A stretch of 64,000 nt of DNA from Paraburkholderia tropica (GCF_914484835.1 NZ_CAJZAR010000062.1:248001-312000); one strand, 5' to 3'; shown: positions 8,182 through 17,357, counted from the first letter of the stretch. The notes: generated from the sequence alone by a model not told the origin. Program-made: numbers and translations.

Positions 8182-9372
8182 TCACACCGCCTGCGTCTGC
8201 TCAAGCGGCGATTCGCTCCGTACTGCCACGCGCGTCAGGTTGAACAACAACAGTTCCATCGCGACCAATGCGATGGCGGCATAGCCAATCGCACCGAAAC
8301 CGATGAACTTGACGAGCGTGCCGCCGAGAAACGGCGCGATGGCGGCGCCTACCATCAGCATGGCCGGTGTGGCCGCCACCGCGCGTCCGCTTGTATCCAG
8401 CCGCGCGAGCAGGCCGAAAGCAAAGGTATGCGTGAACAGGATCGTGAACGCCATCAGCGCCCCCGAGGCGGCAAACCACGCATAACTCCACGTATGCGTC
8501 ACGATCATGGCGCACACAGCCTGCATGATCGGCACGACGGAAATGACCGTCGTGGCCTTGATGCGCTTTTCGAGCAAGCCCGCCAACGGCGCCGGAAACA
8601 GTGTGACGACGCCATAGATCACGAGCGCCAGCGTCACCAGTTCGCGACCGAAGCCGCGCTCCATGCCGATTCGCTCGTAAAAGCTGAGCGTCATGGCCTG
8701 CGTCATCGCGAGCAAGGCGATGGCGCCAATCGAATACCAGACCGCACGCGAAAGCGGCTGAGCCCGCGCGGTCGATTCGTGACGATCGTCTTCGCCCCGC
8801 TGGCTCGGGCGCGGGAAAAACAGCAGCCCCATCACGGCCGCCAGTCCCATGACGGCCGCGAAAATGGCGAACAAGGTCGCGCCGCCGAACCTGGCCAGCA
8901 CGCCCGGCGTACCGCCGAGAAAGACGATCCCGAATACGCCGATCGCCAGCCCGGCCCATGCGAATACACGATGAGGATTGAGCGCGCGCCCAATCGTGCC
9001 GTGCGTGAAACTGAGCGCGCTTCCCGCGGCCAGGCCGCCGACGAAATGCAGCGGCGCGAGCACGGTCATGGTCGTTTGCCCGAAGCAGAGCGTGAACGCC
9101 AGCGCCGCCATGGCAAAGCCCATGACGGCCGCCCACTTCGCATTCATGCGGTTGAAGCGAGAGGCAAAAAATACGCTCGACAGCGATGCGCCGATCAGAA
9201 ACAGCGTCGGCAACGTGCCCGCCTGTTGAGGGTTGAGCCGGTAATACGCGACCAAAGTCCCGACCCACAACGGCAGCGCGACCAGGTCCAGCATGCCCGC
9301 GCAGTGCGAAACCATCAGTGCCGCGATGCCGCGGGCGCTTTCGATTTTCGGTGAGTTGCTTGCCTTTTGCAT
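8182..9372 (-). CDS. MFS transporter at the end of the catabolic operon
   Basis: Major facilitator protein of ~396 residues with about 12 hydrophobic segments, beginning IAALMVSHCAGMLDLVALPLW. I recognise no subfamily signature that fixes the substrate. Two ATG codons lie 6 bases apart; AGGAG directly abuts the first (9378) and is correctly spaced only for the second, so I choose 9372. It follows the MetA-type outer-membrane channel by 13 bases, so the two probably form an inner/outer membrane route for the substrate or a product of the hydrolase/hydroxylase genes upstream. Confidence 0.88.
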   Translation of the reverse strand: MQKASNSPKIESARGIAALMVSHCAGMLDLVALPLWVGTLVAYYRLNPQQAGTLPTLFLIGASLSSVFFASRFNRMNAKWAAVMGFAMAALAFTLCFGQTTMTVLAPLHFVGGLAAGSALSFTHGTIGRALNPHRVFAWAGLAIGVFGIVFLGGTPGVLARFGGATLFAIFAAVMGLAAVMGLLFFPRPSQRGEDDRHESTARAQPLSRAVWYSIGAIALLAMTQAMTLSFYERIGMERGFGRELVTLALVIYGVVTLFPAPLAGLLEKRIKATTVISVVPIMQAVCAMIVTHTWSYAWFAASGALMAFTILFTHTFAFGLLARLDTSGRAVAATPAMLMVGAAIAPFLGGTLVKFIGFGAIGYAAIALVAMELLLFNLTRVAVRSESPLEQTQAV

Positions 9373-9385
9373 GGTCATCTCCTGG

Positions 9386-10381
9386 TCAGAACGAATGAAT
9401 CCAGCGCAGGTTGACGTGCGTGCCCGAGTAGGTATTACGCTCGACGACCGGGAAATAGAGGTTCGCGAACACGAAGTTCTGGCGATTGATGGTCCACTCG
9501 ACGCCCGGGCCGAGAGACAGATTGGTCGTGCGCGCGGCGGGCTGGCTGGCGCCGTTCACGCGGTCGTCGGTAATCTGGCGGAACCAGAAGCCGTTCAGGC
9601 CGACTTCGAGATTCGGCAATACTTTGTAAGACGCCGCAAAATTGGCCCATACCGCCTGGCCCGCCTGGAAGTTCATCATGTTCGGGACTTCGAACGGATT
9701 GTTGATCCCCGGATTGGTGTTCTTCAGGTTGTACAGATAGTGCATACGCACTGAAACAGACGTCTGCGGCGTAGGCAGAACCGTCACCGACCAGTAAGGG
9801 TTCAGCGACCAGAAGCCCGAACTCGGATTCACCAGCTTGTTGGGATCGTAGGCACCGGTCGGCGCGATGACGTCGAACTCGAAACGCTGCACGAATACCG
9901 GGCGGCCGTTGCTGATCACCGGCGCCATCTGCAAGAACGGGCCGAAGGTAATGTCGCCAAAGCCGGAACGCGAGCTCAGCGTCGGTGCGTAAGGATTGAA
10001 TTCGGTCGAGTGCGAGCTCAGCCATGCAACGGGCAGCATCGCGGTGAAGCCGAGCGAGCCGCCCAGTACGTGAATCGGCGACGTATAGACGATCTGCGGC
10101 ATCCACACGAACGCGTTGAGCTGGGCGTCCTTGAAGGCCGGGCTTTGCGAGCCGGTGTTCGTATAAAACTTCGTGTTGTGTTCGTACTGGAAGAGTTGAA
10201 TCGATGTCCAGCCTGGCTCGGTGGAGCCGAACGCATCGTTGAATGTCGTGGCGCCGAGATCGATCCCGGCGGGCTGGTAGGTCGATGCGTTCGCGAGACA
10301 GGACAACGCCGCCCATGTCGCGCCCACCACGACCTGGCGGTATCGTCCGATCCTGCCTTGATATCCCATTCCTTCGGTCAT
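9386..10381 (-). CDS. Outer-membrane channel, phenol MetA-degradation family
   Basis: Predicted beta-barrel of 331 residues, including a signal peptide (hydrophobic segment ending near SCLANAS). It matches the Phenol_MetA_deg ('SphA/transporter') family: alternating amphipathic strands, many aromatic residues, and a C-terminus ending in aromatic Phe (NLRWIHSF), which is the outer-membrane assembly signal. Family members lie in aromatic or hydrophobic-compound degradation operons and are thought to help substrate entry. GGAG lies 8 bases before the ATG. It lies 96 bases after the CocE/NonD gene; a hairpin and a weak promoter-like pair in that gap may give it partly separate expression. Confidence 0.85.
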   Translation of the reverse strand: MTEGMGYQGRIGRYRQVVVGATWAALSCLANASTYQPAGIDLGATTFNDAFGSTEPGWTSIQLFQYEHNTKFYTNTGSQSPAFKDAQLNAFVWMPQIVYTSPIHVLGGSLGFTAMLPVAWLSSHSTEFNPYAPTLSSRSGFGDITFGPFLQMAPVISNGRPVFVQRFEFDVIAPTGAYDPNKLVNPSSGFWSLNPYWSVTVLPTPQTSVSVRMHYLYNLKNTNPGINNPFEVPNMMNFQAGQAVWANFAASYKVLPNLEVGLNGFWFRQITDDRVNGASQPAARTTNLSLGPGVEWTINRQNFVFANLYFPVVERNTYSGTHVNLRWIHSF

Positions 10382-10440
10382 TCTTTTGTCTCCGTTATAT
10401 AGTAGTACTAGTTATTATGGGTAAAGCTTCACAACTGGGA

Positions 10441-10468
10441 TGCTGGCGGCGATGTGCTGCCGCCAGCA
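10441..10468 (-). terminator. Intercistronic hairpin inside the catabolic operon
   Basis: A perfect 10-bp stem (TGCTGGCGGC/GCCGCCAGCA) with an 8-base loop lies just after the CocE/NonD stop on the minus strand. No U-run follows, so it is more likely an mRNA-stabilising or attenuating hairpin than a full terminator. Confidence 0.5.
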
Positions 10469-10477
10469 GGTCGACGG

Positions 10478-12163
10478 TTACTTCGGCGACGACGCGAAAG
10501 GCAGAACGAGTCGCGAAAGATGCGTCGCATCCCGATAGATCGTGTGCGCGACCGGCCGTCCAACGGGCAGATGGAACGCATCGGGCGGCAACAGCGAATT
10601 GTGCTCATCCACCAGCGGCTCGTTACACATGAGTTCGAGGACCAGCTTGTGGCCGGCCTTGAATTCATTAGCGAAGGGATAGAGCCGAATGACGTATTCG
10701 TTGATCACGCCAGGCTCGACCGGCACGCTGCGCGTGTGCGGGTGATATGGATTTCCCTCGCTGGAGCGCTCGTCGAGTTCGCGATGCGATGCCTTGAGAA
10801 AGCCCGTCGTGACGAGTTGGCGCTTGCCGGTGGGCGCTTCGTCCCAGAGGCGCAGAATGAAGTTCGTATCGTCCTGATCGATGGCGGCGTAGAGATGCGC
10901 GGCGCCTACGCCATGCACCGACGTCGCGGTATGGAAGGGTTCGGTGGACCACGACAGCTTCTCCACCTTGTCCACGATCGTCAGCGGCGCCTGATAGAAG
11001 CCCTCGGGATGAGCGTGATCGACATCCATCGGCTCGGGCTCGAACGTCAGCTTGCTACGGGTACGCAAGTACAGGGGCCGGTATTCGATGGGCGCGACGG
11101 GCCAATGTTCACCGGTCATCCACTGGCGGCTGCCTTCGACATGCACCTTCACCTGCGGCTCGTCCATGATGCCGTTGTCGATGCCCTTGAGCCAATAGTC
11201 GTACCAGCGGAACATGGTGTCGTGTTCGTCGACCCAGGGGCGCGTCTGCATCGGCGGATACGGTCCGATCTCCAGTTTCTTCGGGCCCTTCAGCACATCG
11301 AACAGTTCGATCGTGCCGTCGACGGTCCAGCCGCGGCCCTGATTGATCTGCAGGTACACCGGGATGTCGATGTTCCTGGCCAGATTGATTGGGTTCTGTT
11401 CCTCATACCACTCGCCGTCGAGGTGATTGGTGACGATGTCGAACCACGATTCATGGTGAATCGGATAGTTGAGCACATGCACGAGGTTCGGCCAGGCTGC
11501 CACGTCGGGATCGGCGAGCCGCTCAGCCACGCGCTGTTTGATTTCCGCCTCGGAGTAAGCCTCGAGCATGCGCGACTTGTGACGATGCGTGAAGGCCCAG
11601 CCCGAATCGCCGCCACGGCCCTCGCGCGCGGCGCGCGGCATGAACCACATGACGCCGCCGTGATAGGTCGTCTCGTAGAAGTCGAAGTGCCCGCCGCTCA
11701 CGAAGATCGCCTTGAGATGCGGCGGGCGCTCGGCTGCGGCGAAGATCTGCATGGAGCCGAAATACGAAATGCCGATCATGCCGACGACGCCGTTGCACCA
11801 CGGCTGAGCCGCCACCCATTCGATGAAATCGTAGGCGTCCTGACCAAGCGGGACGCCACCGGCGTTGTAGTTGCCGATGTGTTCGCCTTCGGAGGCGCCC
11901 GAGCCGCGCACATCGCCGATCACGTGCACATAGCCTTCCTTCACCACGCGCGCGATATCGCCGGCCTCGATGCAACCGTCCCACAGCGGAGACGGACGCC
12001 GCTGCGGCGGGACGGTGAGCGCCAGCGCCTGGAGTTCCTTGCCATAGGGGCTGAGCGCGACGAGAGCCGGGCGAGGCATATCGCCTTGGGCGTGATAGGC
12101 ATCGGCCGCCAGATGAACGCCGTCGCGCATCGGCACGCGCAAATCCTTGTGTACGACGATCAT
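10478..12163 (-). CDS. CocE/NonD family hydrolase
   Basis: Serine hydrolase of the X-Pro dipeptidyl-peptidase S15/CocE group (561 residues), predicted cytoplasmic. The N-terminal alpha/beta-hydrolase domain has the opening VPMRDGVHLAADAY, the nucleophile elbow GISYFGS with Ser133, and the stretch VIGDVRGSGASEG. The C-terminal jelly-roll domain (after ~residue 340) ends with the family strand pattern. CocE cleaves cocaine esters, and relatives cleave acyl esters, amides or beta-lactams, so here the bond is probably an ester, lactone or amide of the pathway intermediate. The start overlaps the stop of the metallo-beta-lactamase gene by 4 bases, indicating coupled translation. Confidence 0.92.
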   Translation of the reverse strand: MIVVHKDLRVPMRDGVHLAADAYHAQGDMPRPALVALSPYGKELQALALTVPPQRRPSPLWDGCIEAGDIARVVKEGYVHVIGDVRGSGASEGEHIGNYNAGGVPLGQDAYDFIEWVAAQPWCNGVVGMIGISYFGSMQIFAAAERPPHLKAIFVSGGHFDFYETTYHGGVMWFMPRAAREGRGGDSGWAFTHRHKSRMLEAYSEAEIKQRVAERLADPDVAAWPNLVHVLNYPIHHESWFDIVTNHLDGEWYEEQNPINLARNIDIPVYLQINQGRGWTVDGTIELFDVLKGPKKLEIGPYPPMQTRPWVDEHDTMFRWYDYWLKGIDNGIMDEPQVKVHVEGSRQWMTGEHWPVAPIEYRPLYLRTRSKLTFEPEPMDVDHAHPEGFYQAPLTIVDKVEKLSWSTEPFHTATSVHGVGAAHLYAAIDQDDTNFILRLWDEAPTGKRQLVTTGFLKASHRELDERSSEGNPYHPHTRSVPVEPGVINEYVIRLYPFANEFKAGHKLVLELMCNEPLVDEHNSLLPPDAFHLPVGRPVAHTIYRDATHLSRLVLPFASSPK

Positions 12164-13095
12164 GACCGATAACCCTTGTGGAAGTAGCCGTGCATAGTGG
12201 TGAAAAACGGAGAAGGTTCGAGCGTGGGATCGCCCTCGTAGCGCAGGTGCTGCGCGATACAGCAGAAGGGCGAACAGGAAGCCTGGGCGACGGCGGCGTC
12301 GTCGAGGCCGAATTGTTCGGTAGCGGCGCGCACGCGGGCCTCGATGTCGAGGCTTTCCTGGATCTTTGCCGCCGCCTGTTCGCGGTCGAGCACCACGCCC
12401 AGCGATTCGGCGCCCTGGCTTCGATACGGATGGCCGAGGAACAGGCGGTTCGGTTTGACGTGGTCGCGCAGGTGCAGCAGGCTGGCGCGGTACGCGTCCG
12501 GGTCGGCGTAACTCGGGAAGCCGTTGGCGGCGCCGTGGATCTGCACGGCGTCGCCGACGAAGACGTCTCGCTGGCCCTCCACCACATACGCGACCGAACC
12601 GGCCGTGTGGCCTGGCACGGAATGCACCGTGATCTTCACATCCGGCCCGAGTGAGATTTCATCGCCGTCGCGTACCACGAGGTCGGGTTCCATTTCGCCT
12701 GAGATGGCGGCCTCGCAGGCGGCCGTCAACTTCGCTTCCGCTTGCGGGTCGTCGATATAGCGGCCACGCGCGGCCAGATATTCTTCGACATGCGTGCGGC
12801 GCGAACGAAGGAACGGTGCGTCGGCCTCGTGGATCACGATTTTGGCTTTCCGGCCCGTGAGTTCCCACAGCGCATGCGCGCCGCCGATGTGGTCGATGTG
12901 TCCGTGCGTCAGAAGAATCCAGCGCACGTCCTCGATGCGCCGGCCCAGTTGCGCCAGCGCGGGCGCAATGCCATTGGCGGGCGATGCGGCGATCCCCGTA
13001 TCGACAATCGCCGGTTCGCTGCCGTCGATGAAAAAACTGTAGAGGCCGAATCGCCCCCACTGGGAAAACAGCGGGTGGATATCGACAGCTTTCAT
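12160..13095 (-). CDS. Metallo-beta-lactamase fold hydrolase
   Basis: MBL-fold metallohydrolase of 311 residues. The dinuclear zinc motif HxHxDH is THGHIDHIGG (H64, H66, D68, H69); further ligands are the His of VPGHTAGS, the Asp of VGDAVQ and the His of LGHPYR. The fold is shared by lactonases, thioesterases and glyoxalase II enzymes. The position among two phosphotriesterase-like genes and two esterases suggests hydrolysis of a lactone or thioester, which is inference. Start ATG at 13095 is placed on homology (MKAVDIHPLF); it overlaps the preceding esterase stop by 4 bases. The region after residue 250 holds a CSPFCC cluster of unknown significance. Confidence 0.92.
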   Translation of the reverse strand: MKAVDIHPLFSQWGRFGLYSFFIDGSEPAIVDTGIAASPANGIAPALAQLGRRIEDVRWILLTHGHIDHIGGAHALWELTGRKAKIVIHEADAPFLRSRRTHVEEYLAARGRYIDDPQAEAKLTAACEAAISGEMEPDLVVRDGDEISLGPDVKITVHSVPGHTAGSVAYVVEGQRDVFVGDAVQIHGAANGFPSYADPDAYRASLLHLRDHVKPNRLFLGHPYRSQGAESLGVVLDREQAAAKIQESLDIEARVRAATEQFGLDDAAVAQASCSPFCCIAQHLRYEGDPTLEPSPFFTTMHGYFHKGYRS

Positions 13096-14033
13096 CGTTT
13101 GGTATTCCTGATGAAATTGGCCGTTTCGGCAAACACACCCTCGAACTCGGGCAGCCACGAAAAGTATTGGACGAAGCCGTGCGCCGCCGACTCGTAGCGA
13201 TGAACAGTCGCTGAAACGCCCGCCTGTTTCAGCTTGTGCCCGTACAACTCGCCTTCGTCGCGAAGAGGATCGCATTGCGCCGTGACGATGAGCGCGGGCG
13301 GCAGCCCAGAGAGAGTATTTCGCTTGATGGGCGAGACGCGCGGATCGGCGGGGTCGGCGCCGCTATCGATGTAGAACGCGTTGAACGGCTTCAGTGCCGC
13401 GGTCTCCAGCCCGTTGCCGACGGCGTTGCTCGTCAGCGATTCGTAGCGCTCGACATCGAAGTCGAGATCCAGCGACGGGTAATAGAGCACCTGGTGCGTG
13501 ATGCAGTTCAGGCCGGCGTCGAGCGCCATCGCGGCGACCGCAGCGGCGAAGTTGCCGCCCGAACTGTCGCCGGCCACGGCCAGGGTCTGACCGTCCCAGC
13601 CGATGCCGCTCGCCGGATCGCGGCCCGTCTTTTCGATCCACTCGACCACGGCGAAGCTGTCGTTCAGGCCCGCCGGGAAGGCGTGCTCGGGCGCGAGCCG
13701 GTAGCCCACCGACACCACCGCGCATTGCGTGGCATTGGCGAGCGCGCGCGCGACATGATCGTGCGTGTTGAGGCTGCCGAGAAAGAACGCGCCGCCGTGG
13801 AAATACACCAGCACCGGATGACTCTCGGCGGCCGTCGGCTTGTAGACGCGCACGGGCACGTCACCGGCGGTCGTCGGCACGGTCTGGTCATGCACCGCAT
13901 GCACGGGCATGCGCTGCTCCAACGGCGCAACGTGGCTTTCGTCCGCCGCGCGCATGGCGTCCGGGTTGAGCGGTCCCGGCGGCGCGGGCGGCAAGGAGGC
14001 GATGAACTGGGCGACCTTTGGATGGAGTGCCAT
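13092..14033 (-). CDS. HSL-type alpha/beta hydrolase (esterase)
   Basis: Carboxylesterase of the hormone-sensitive-lipase family (family IV, 313 residues). The oxyanion-hole motif HGGAF is at residues 79-83, the nucleophile motif GDSSGG at 155-160 with Ser157, the acid lies in CDPLRDEG, and the catalytic His is in AAHGF near the C-terminus. These enzymes cleave short-chain esters. It starts 3 bases after the stop of the FAD hydroxylase, with GGAG inside the end of that gene, and ends overlapping the MBL gene. It is therefore a core member of the operon. Confidence 0.94.
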   Translation of the reverse strand: MALHPKVAQFIASLPPAPPGPLNPDAMRAADESHVAPLEQRMPVHAVHDQTVPTTAGDVPVRVYKPTAAESHPVLVYFHGGAFFLGSLNTHDHVARALANATQCAVVSVGYRLAPEHAFPAGLNDSFAVVEWIEKTGRDPASGIGWDGQTLAVAGDSSGGNFAAAVAAMALDAGLNCITHQVLYYPSLDLDFDVERYESLTSNAVGNGLETAALKPFNAFYIDSGADPADPRVSPIKRNTLSGLPPALIVTAQCDPLRDEGELYGHKLKQAGVSATVHRYESAAHGFVQYFSWLPEFEGVFAETANFIRNTKR

Positions 14034-14036
14034 GAT

Positions 14037-15155
14037 TTAGCTCCGTGCGGCGAGTTCGCCCTGGTGCTGGCTGGGGAAGACGCTTTGGACTTCGTCCTCG
14101 CTCCAGCCCTGGCGCGACAGGCGTTGAAGTTCATCGGTGACCGGCTTGCGGCTGGCCTGGAAGTGCGCGAGCGCTTCGGGAATCGAATCGGCTTCGATGA
14201 GGCTGGCGGCAAGCGCGCCCGCATCGAGCACCGCCGAGTTCGCGCCCTGGCCCTGGTGGTGCAGCATCGCGTGCGCCGCATCGCCGATCAGCACGACGGA
14301 ATTCGAATGCCAGTTCGGCACCGGGTCGATGTCATACACGGCGCGCAGGTTCACCTTGCCCATGTCGAGTCCCTCGGTGATCGCGACCAGTTGCGGATCG
14401 AAGCCCGCCACGACTTCGAGCAGTTGCGCCTTGCTCGCGAGCGGCGCGGGCGTGGAGTCGGTCGCGAGGCACGTGACGTCGAACGACACTTCGTTGCGAT
14501 GCTTCAGCGGCAGCAGATAGATCTTGGTGCCGTGGCCCACGTACATGCGAAGGTTGCCGTCGTCGACGAGACCGCAGGTGTCCGCAGCGGGGATCACGGC
14601 GCGATACGCGTGTTCGCCGGCAAACACCGGGGCCTGGTCGCTGAACAGATGCTGGCGCACCTGCGAGCGAATGCCGTCGGCGCCGACGATCAGATCGGCG
14701 GTCACGCTCACGCCGTTCGCAAACACGGCGGTGGCGCTGTTGCCGTTGTCGACGATCTTGCTCAGGCGATGGTCGAGCTTCACCATGCCTTCGGGCAGCA
14801 CGCCGAGCAGCGCATCGATAAAGTCGCCGCGATGCACGAAGCGCGTGGTGGCGCCGAAGGCTTCTTTTTCGGGCCATTCTTCCATGGCGATGCGCTGACC
14901 AAGAGCCGTCAGGATCTCGAAGTAATCGCTCGCCGAGGTCACGGCCGCGATACGGTCGTAGATACCGAGCTTGCGGAACTGGTCCATCGTCGAGGGGCGC
15001 AGGCCGATCCCGGCACCGACCTCTTTGACCTCTTGCGCCTGCTCGTAGACCGTCACCGTGGCGCCCGACTGGCTGAGCGCCAGCGCGGCGGTCGCGCCGG
15101 CGTAACCGGCGCCGATCACGGCAATATTCAGGTTCTTCAAAGTACCGGGTGTCAT
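14037..15155 (-). CDS. FAD-dependent aromatic hydroxylase (salicylate hydroxylase-like)
   Basis: Group A flavoprotein monooxygenase of 372 residues that would use NAD(P)H and O2 to hydroxylate an aromatic or enolic ring. Three signatures are present: the Rossmann motif VIGAGYAG (residues 13-20), the DG motif region VGADGIRSQVR, and the GD motif GDAAHAMLHHQGQGANSAVLDA-type helix, where the FAD ribityl binds. Nearest relatives I recognise are salicylate 1-hydroxylases and 6-hydroxynicotinate 3-monooxygenases (NicC). It is the only oxygenase in the GntR-linked operon itself, but the P450 system lies just upstream on the same strand. AAGAGA-like Shine-Dalgarno precedes the start. Confidence 0.93.
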   Translation of the reverse strand: MTPGTLKNLNIAVIGAGYAGATAALALSQSGATVTVYEQAQEVKEVGAGIGLRPSTMDQFRKLGIYDRIAAVTSASDYFEILTALGQRIAMEEWPEKEAFGATTRFVHRGDFIDALLGVLPEGMVKLDHRLSKIVDNGNSATAVFANGVSVTADLIVGADGIRSQVRQHLFSDQAPVFAGEHAYRAVIPAADTCGLVDDGNLRMYVGHGTKIYLLPLKHRNEVSFDVTCLATDSTPAPLASKAQLLEVVAGFDPQLVAITEGLDMGKVNLRAVYDIDPVPNWHSNSVVLIGDAAHAMLHHQGQGANSAVLDAGALAASLIEADSIPEALAHFQASRKPVTDELQRLSRQGWSEDEVQSVFPSQHQGELAARS

Positions 15156-15182
15156 GATGTGTCTCTTGAGTTGATCTTTTTG

Positions 15183-16160
15183 TTAATGCTGCGGATTGGG
15201 CGTCAGGGCGAGAAACTCGGCCGTGTTATGCACGAACAACTGGTCGATGACGGTGTCCTCGACGCCTTCGGCGCGCAGATCGGGCAGCAGTTGCTCGAAC
15301 AGATAGTTCACGGTGTGACCCTTCACGCCGGGCCAGCCGAGCGGCGAGCAGTTCGCATCCGCCGAGGCCAGCACCTGGTTCACCAGACCGCTGTCGAGGA
15401 ATCGCAGGAAGTGCTTGAGACGCTCCTGGCGGTGGCGGCCCCAGAACGGCGGATCGGGCAATTCGAGGTCGTAGCCGAAGGTGTCGAAGCCAATCCGGCC
15501 GCCTGCGCCCAGAATGGCTTGCTCGTTGACGAGACCCTGGCTCACGCCATCGTCGGCGTGGCCGAACAGCACCCGGTGGCAGGGCAGTTCCTCTTCCGCG
15601 AAGATCGTCAGCGCGGGCGCGGAGTCGACCGCGAGGTGGGTGAAAATCGGTGCGCCCGTGATGCGCGCCGCGCGCGCCGCCGCGCGATAGATGCGCAGGT
15701 CGAGCTCTTTCATCTTGAAGCCGCGGCTCACGCCCACCTTGATGATCCCGGCCTTGGCGCCGGTATCGCCGATGCCGACGGTGATCTCGTGCACGAACTG
15801 ATCGGTCAGATACTCGACGCTTGCGCGTTCGAAGAACGGCAAGGCCGTGTCGCCGCCGACGAAGCCCGTGCTGGCGACGATATGCACGCCGGTCTTGTCG
15901 GACAGCGACTTGTAGTAGTCGATGTCGCGGCCATTGCAGATGCCCGTCGCTTCGACGAAGGTCGCCGCGCCCCAGGGCTTCGTGTTCTCGTGAAACAGAC
16001 GCAGCTTGGGCACGGTCTCTTCATAGCGCTGCTCCGGCGTCTTCCACCAGCGGCTGTCGAGCTCGCAGCCAGGCATGCCATAGCCGATGTGCTCGTGAAT
16101 CGCAACAAAGCCCAGCTCCGAAGCCGAAATGGTGCCCAGCACCGTATTTACGCGTGTCAT
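15183..16160 (-). CDS. Phosphotriesterase-family metal-dependent hydrolase (active-site intact)
   Basis: Amidohydrolase-superfamily TIM barrel of the phosphotriesterase/PLL type (325 residues). All expected metal ligands are present: H22 and H24 in AIHEHIGYG, bridging Lys141 in AGIIKVGVSRG (normally carboxylated), H175 in FTHLAVDS, H201 in LFGHADD and D268 in LASADANC. Most bacterial members are lactonases; a few hydrolyse organophosphates. Its start overlaps the stop of the upstream paralogue by 4 bases. That paralogue has lost every one of these ligands, so the pair may form an active/inactive complex. In this operon I infer ring-lactone hydrolysis. Confidence 0.93.
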   Translation of the reverse strand: MTRVNTVLGTISASELGFVAIHEHIGYGMPGCELDSRWWKTPEQRYEETVPKLRLFHENTKPWGAATFVEATGICNGRDIDYYKSLSDKTGVHIVASTGFVGGDTALPFFERASVEYLTDQFVHEITVGIGDTGAKAGIIKVGVSRGFKMKELDLRIYRAAARAARITGAPIFTHLAVDSAPALTIFAEEELPCHRVLFGHADDGVSQGLVNEQAILGAGGRIGFDTFGYDLELPDPPFWGRHRQERLKHFLRFLDSGLVNQVLASADANCSPLGWPGVKGHTVNYLFEQLLPDLRAEGVEDTVIDQLFVHNTAEFLALTPNPQH

Positions 16161-17221
16161 TTGACTTCCCCATTGACGCTCAGCAGGTGTGCCGTGTTGG
16201 TGATCAGCATGTCTGCGATGTGTTCTTGTGACACCCCTGCGGCGTGGAGCATGGGCACGAACTTCGTCAGTACGTCGCAGTAGGGAATGTCGTTGCCGGG
16301 TTCGCCGAACGCCACGCCGGTGGCACTCGACGAGAGGATGATGCGATCGGCGTAGCCCGCTTCGATCAATTCGCGGATCAGCTCGACGCGTTCGGCGTCG
16401 CTGATATGGAGCGGATCGGTCGAACCGATGTGGTCCACGCCCACGCGCACGCCCGCGCGTGCGACGGCCATCGGCCAGCCTTGGGCGACGGCGTCGCGGC
16501 GGTCCATGCCGCCCATGACGAGGCGTTCCGGGCTGAGCACTTCGTCGAGAGCCAGTTGCATTTCTTCGAGCGCATCGGCGCCGCAGCGGATGAAGACGGG
16601 CACGCCATAGCTCGCGCCCGCGCGCGCCGCGCCGCGCACGAGGCTGCCGTCGGTCGGCGTCATGCCGCTGCGGGTGACGGCCGTGGCCACCATGCCCGCG
16701 GGCGCGCGGCGCTCCAGGCGGGGCACCACCATGCCTTCGTTCACTTCCCGACCGAACATCTCGGCGAACTTGGCCGCCGGCCAGGGCGCGGGCGGATTGG
16801 TCTGCGGCGTCAGAAAGTAGCCGCCGAGCATGGCTTCCGGTCCTTGCCCGGTCGACGCGACGATATGAACGCCGGTGGCGCGCGACAGCGCCTCGTACAG
16901 ACGCAGGTCGCGTCCCTCGAACATGCCGGTCGCATCGACGATGGCGCCGCCGCCTGCCGCCTTGAACGCGCAGAGCTTGGCCGCGATCGCATCGAAGATT
17001 TCGGCGCGGTCGATCTTGAGGTCGTACGCGTACTGGGCGCCGGGCAGCACATACAGCAGCGACTCGCTGATCAGCGTGACGCCCAGCTGCCTGGCGTCGA
17101 CGGGGCCGAGCACCGTGTTGACCAGCGTGGTTTCGGCGCCGCCGTCGTTGCGCGGGGCAAGGATGAGGGAGGTGAAGGGCGGCGTCGGTTCGGGGACGCC
17201 CTGGCTGTGTTTAACGCACAT
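16157..17221 (-). CDS. Degenerate phosphotriesterase-family paralogue lacking all metal ligands
   Basis: Barrel protein of ~354 residues clearly homologous to the next gene: both share VNTVLG at the N-terminus, GVHIVASTG in the middle and GxPG near the end. Aligned by eye, the HxH pair becomes S52 and S54 (LISESLLYV), the bridging Lys becomes A179 (GMVATAVTRSG), the two later His become R212 (VFIRCGAD) and G238 (VMGGMD), and the Asp becomes S299 (LSSSATG). It cannot bind the usual two metals. The frame is intact with normal codon use, so it is not a random pseudogene. It is the first gene of the operon. ATG at 17221 has CGGAGG upstream; a start at 17266 is possible. Confidence 0.88.
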   Translation of the reverse strand: MCVKHSQGVPEPTPPFTSLILAPRNDGGAETTLVNTVLGPVDARQLGVTLISESLLYVLPGAQYAYDLKIDRAEIFDAIAAKLCAFKAAGGGAIVDATGMFEGRDLRLYEALSRATGVHIVASTGQGPEAMLGGYFLTPQTNPPAPWPAAKFAEMFGREVNEGMVVPRLERRAPAGMVATAVTRSGMTPTDGSLVRGAARAGASYGVPVFIRCGADALEEMQLALDEVLSPERLVMGGMDRRDAVAQGWPMAVARAGVRVGVDHIGSTDPLHISDAERVELIRELIEAGYADRIILSSSATGVAFGEPGNDIPYCDVLTKFVPMLHAAGVSQEHIADMLITNTAHLLSVNGEVK

Positions 17222-17321
17222 GGTTGCCTCCGATGGGCTCCGGGGTGCGATGCACGTCACCAGCAATAGAAACGGTCATGCCTCTCACGAGGATGTCTCC
17301 TGTTTGTTAAGGATAATGTTG

Positions 17322-17337
17322 TATTGTTATGACAAAG
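17322..17337. repeat. 16-bp motif shared with the gntR promoter (copy 1)
   Basis: TATTGTTATGACAAAG here and TATTGTTATGCCAAAG at 18131-18146 differ at one base and have the same orientation. This copy lies ~100 bases upstream of the first operon gene. It may be a shared binding site for a regulator of both transcription units (inference). Confidence 0.5.
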
Positions 17338-17357
17338 TTCGGGGCAAAAAAAACCTG

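Noticed and set aside
13236..16283. A 1015-codon open frame antisense to the esterase, FAD hydroxylase and phosphotriesterase genes
   Set aside because: It is the mirror of well-supported genes on the minus strand; the product is His/Arg-rich low-complexity without any domain, as expected for antisense frames in GC-rich DNA.
16157..17221. The ligand-less phosphotriesterase paralogue considered as a pseudogene
   Set aside because: The frame is full length without stops, has a good Shine-Dalgarno and overlaps the next gene by 4 bases, so I keep it as a coding gene with a lost active site.
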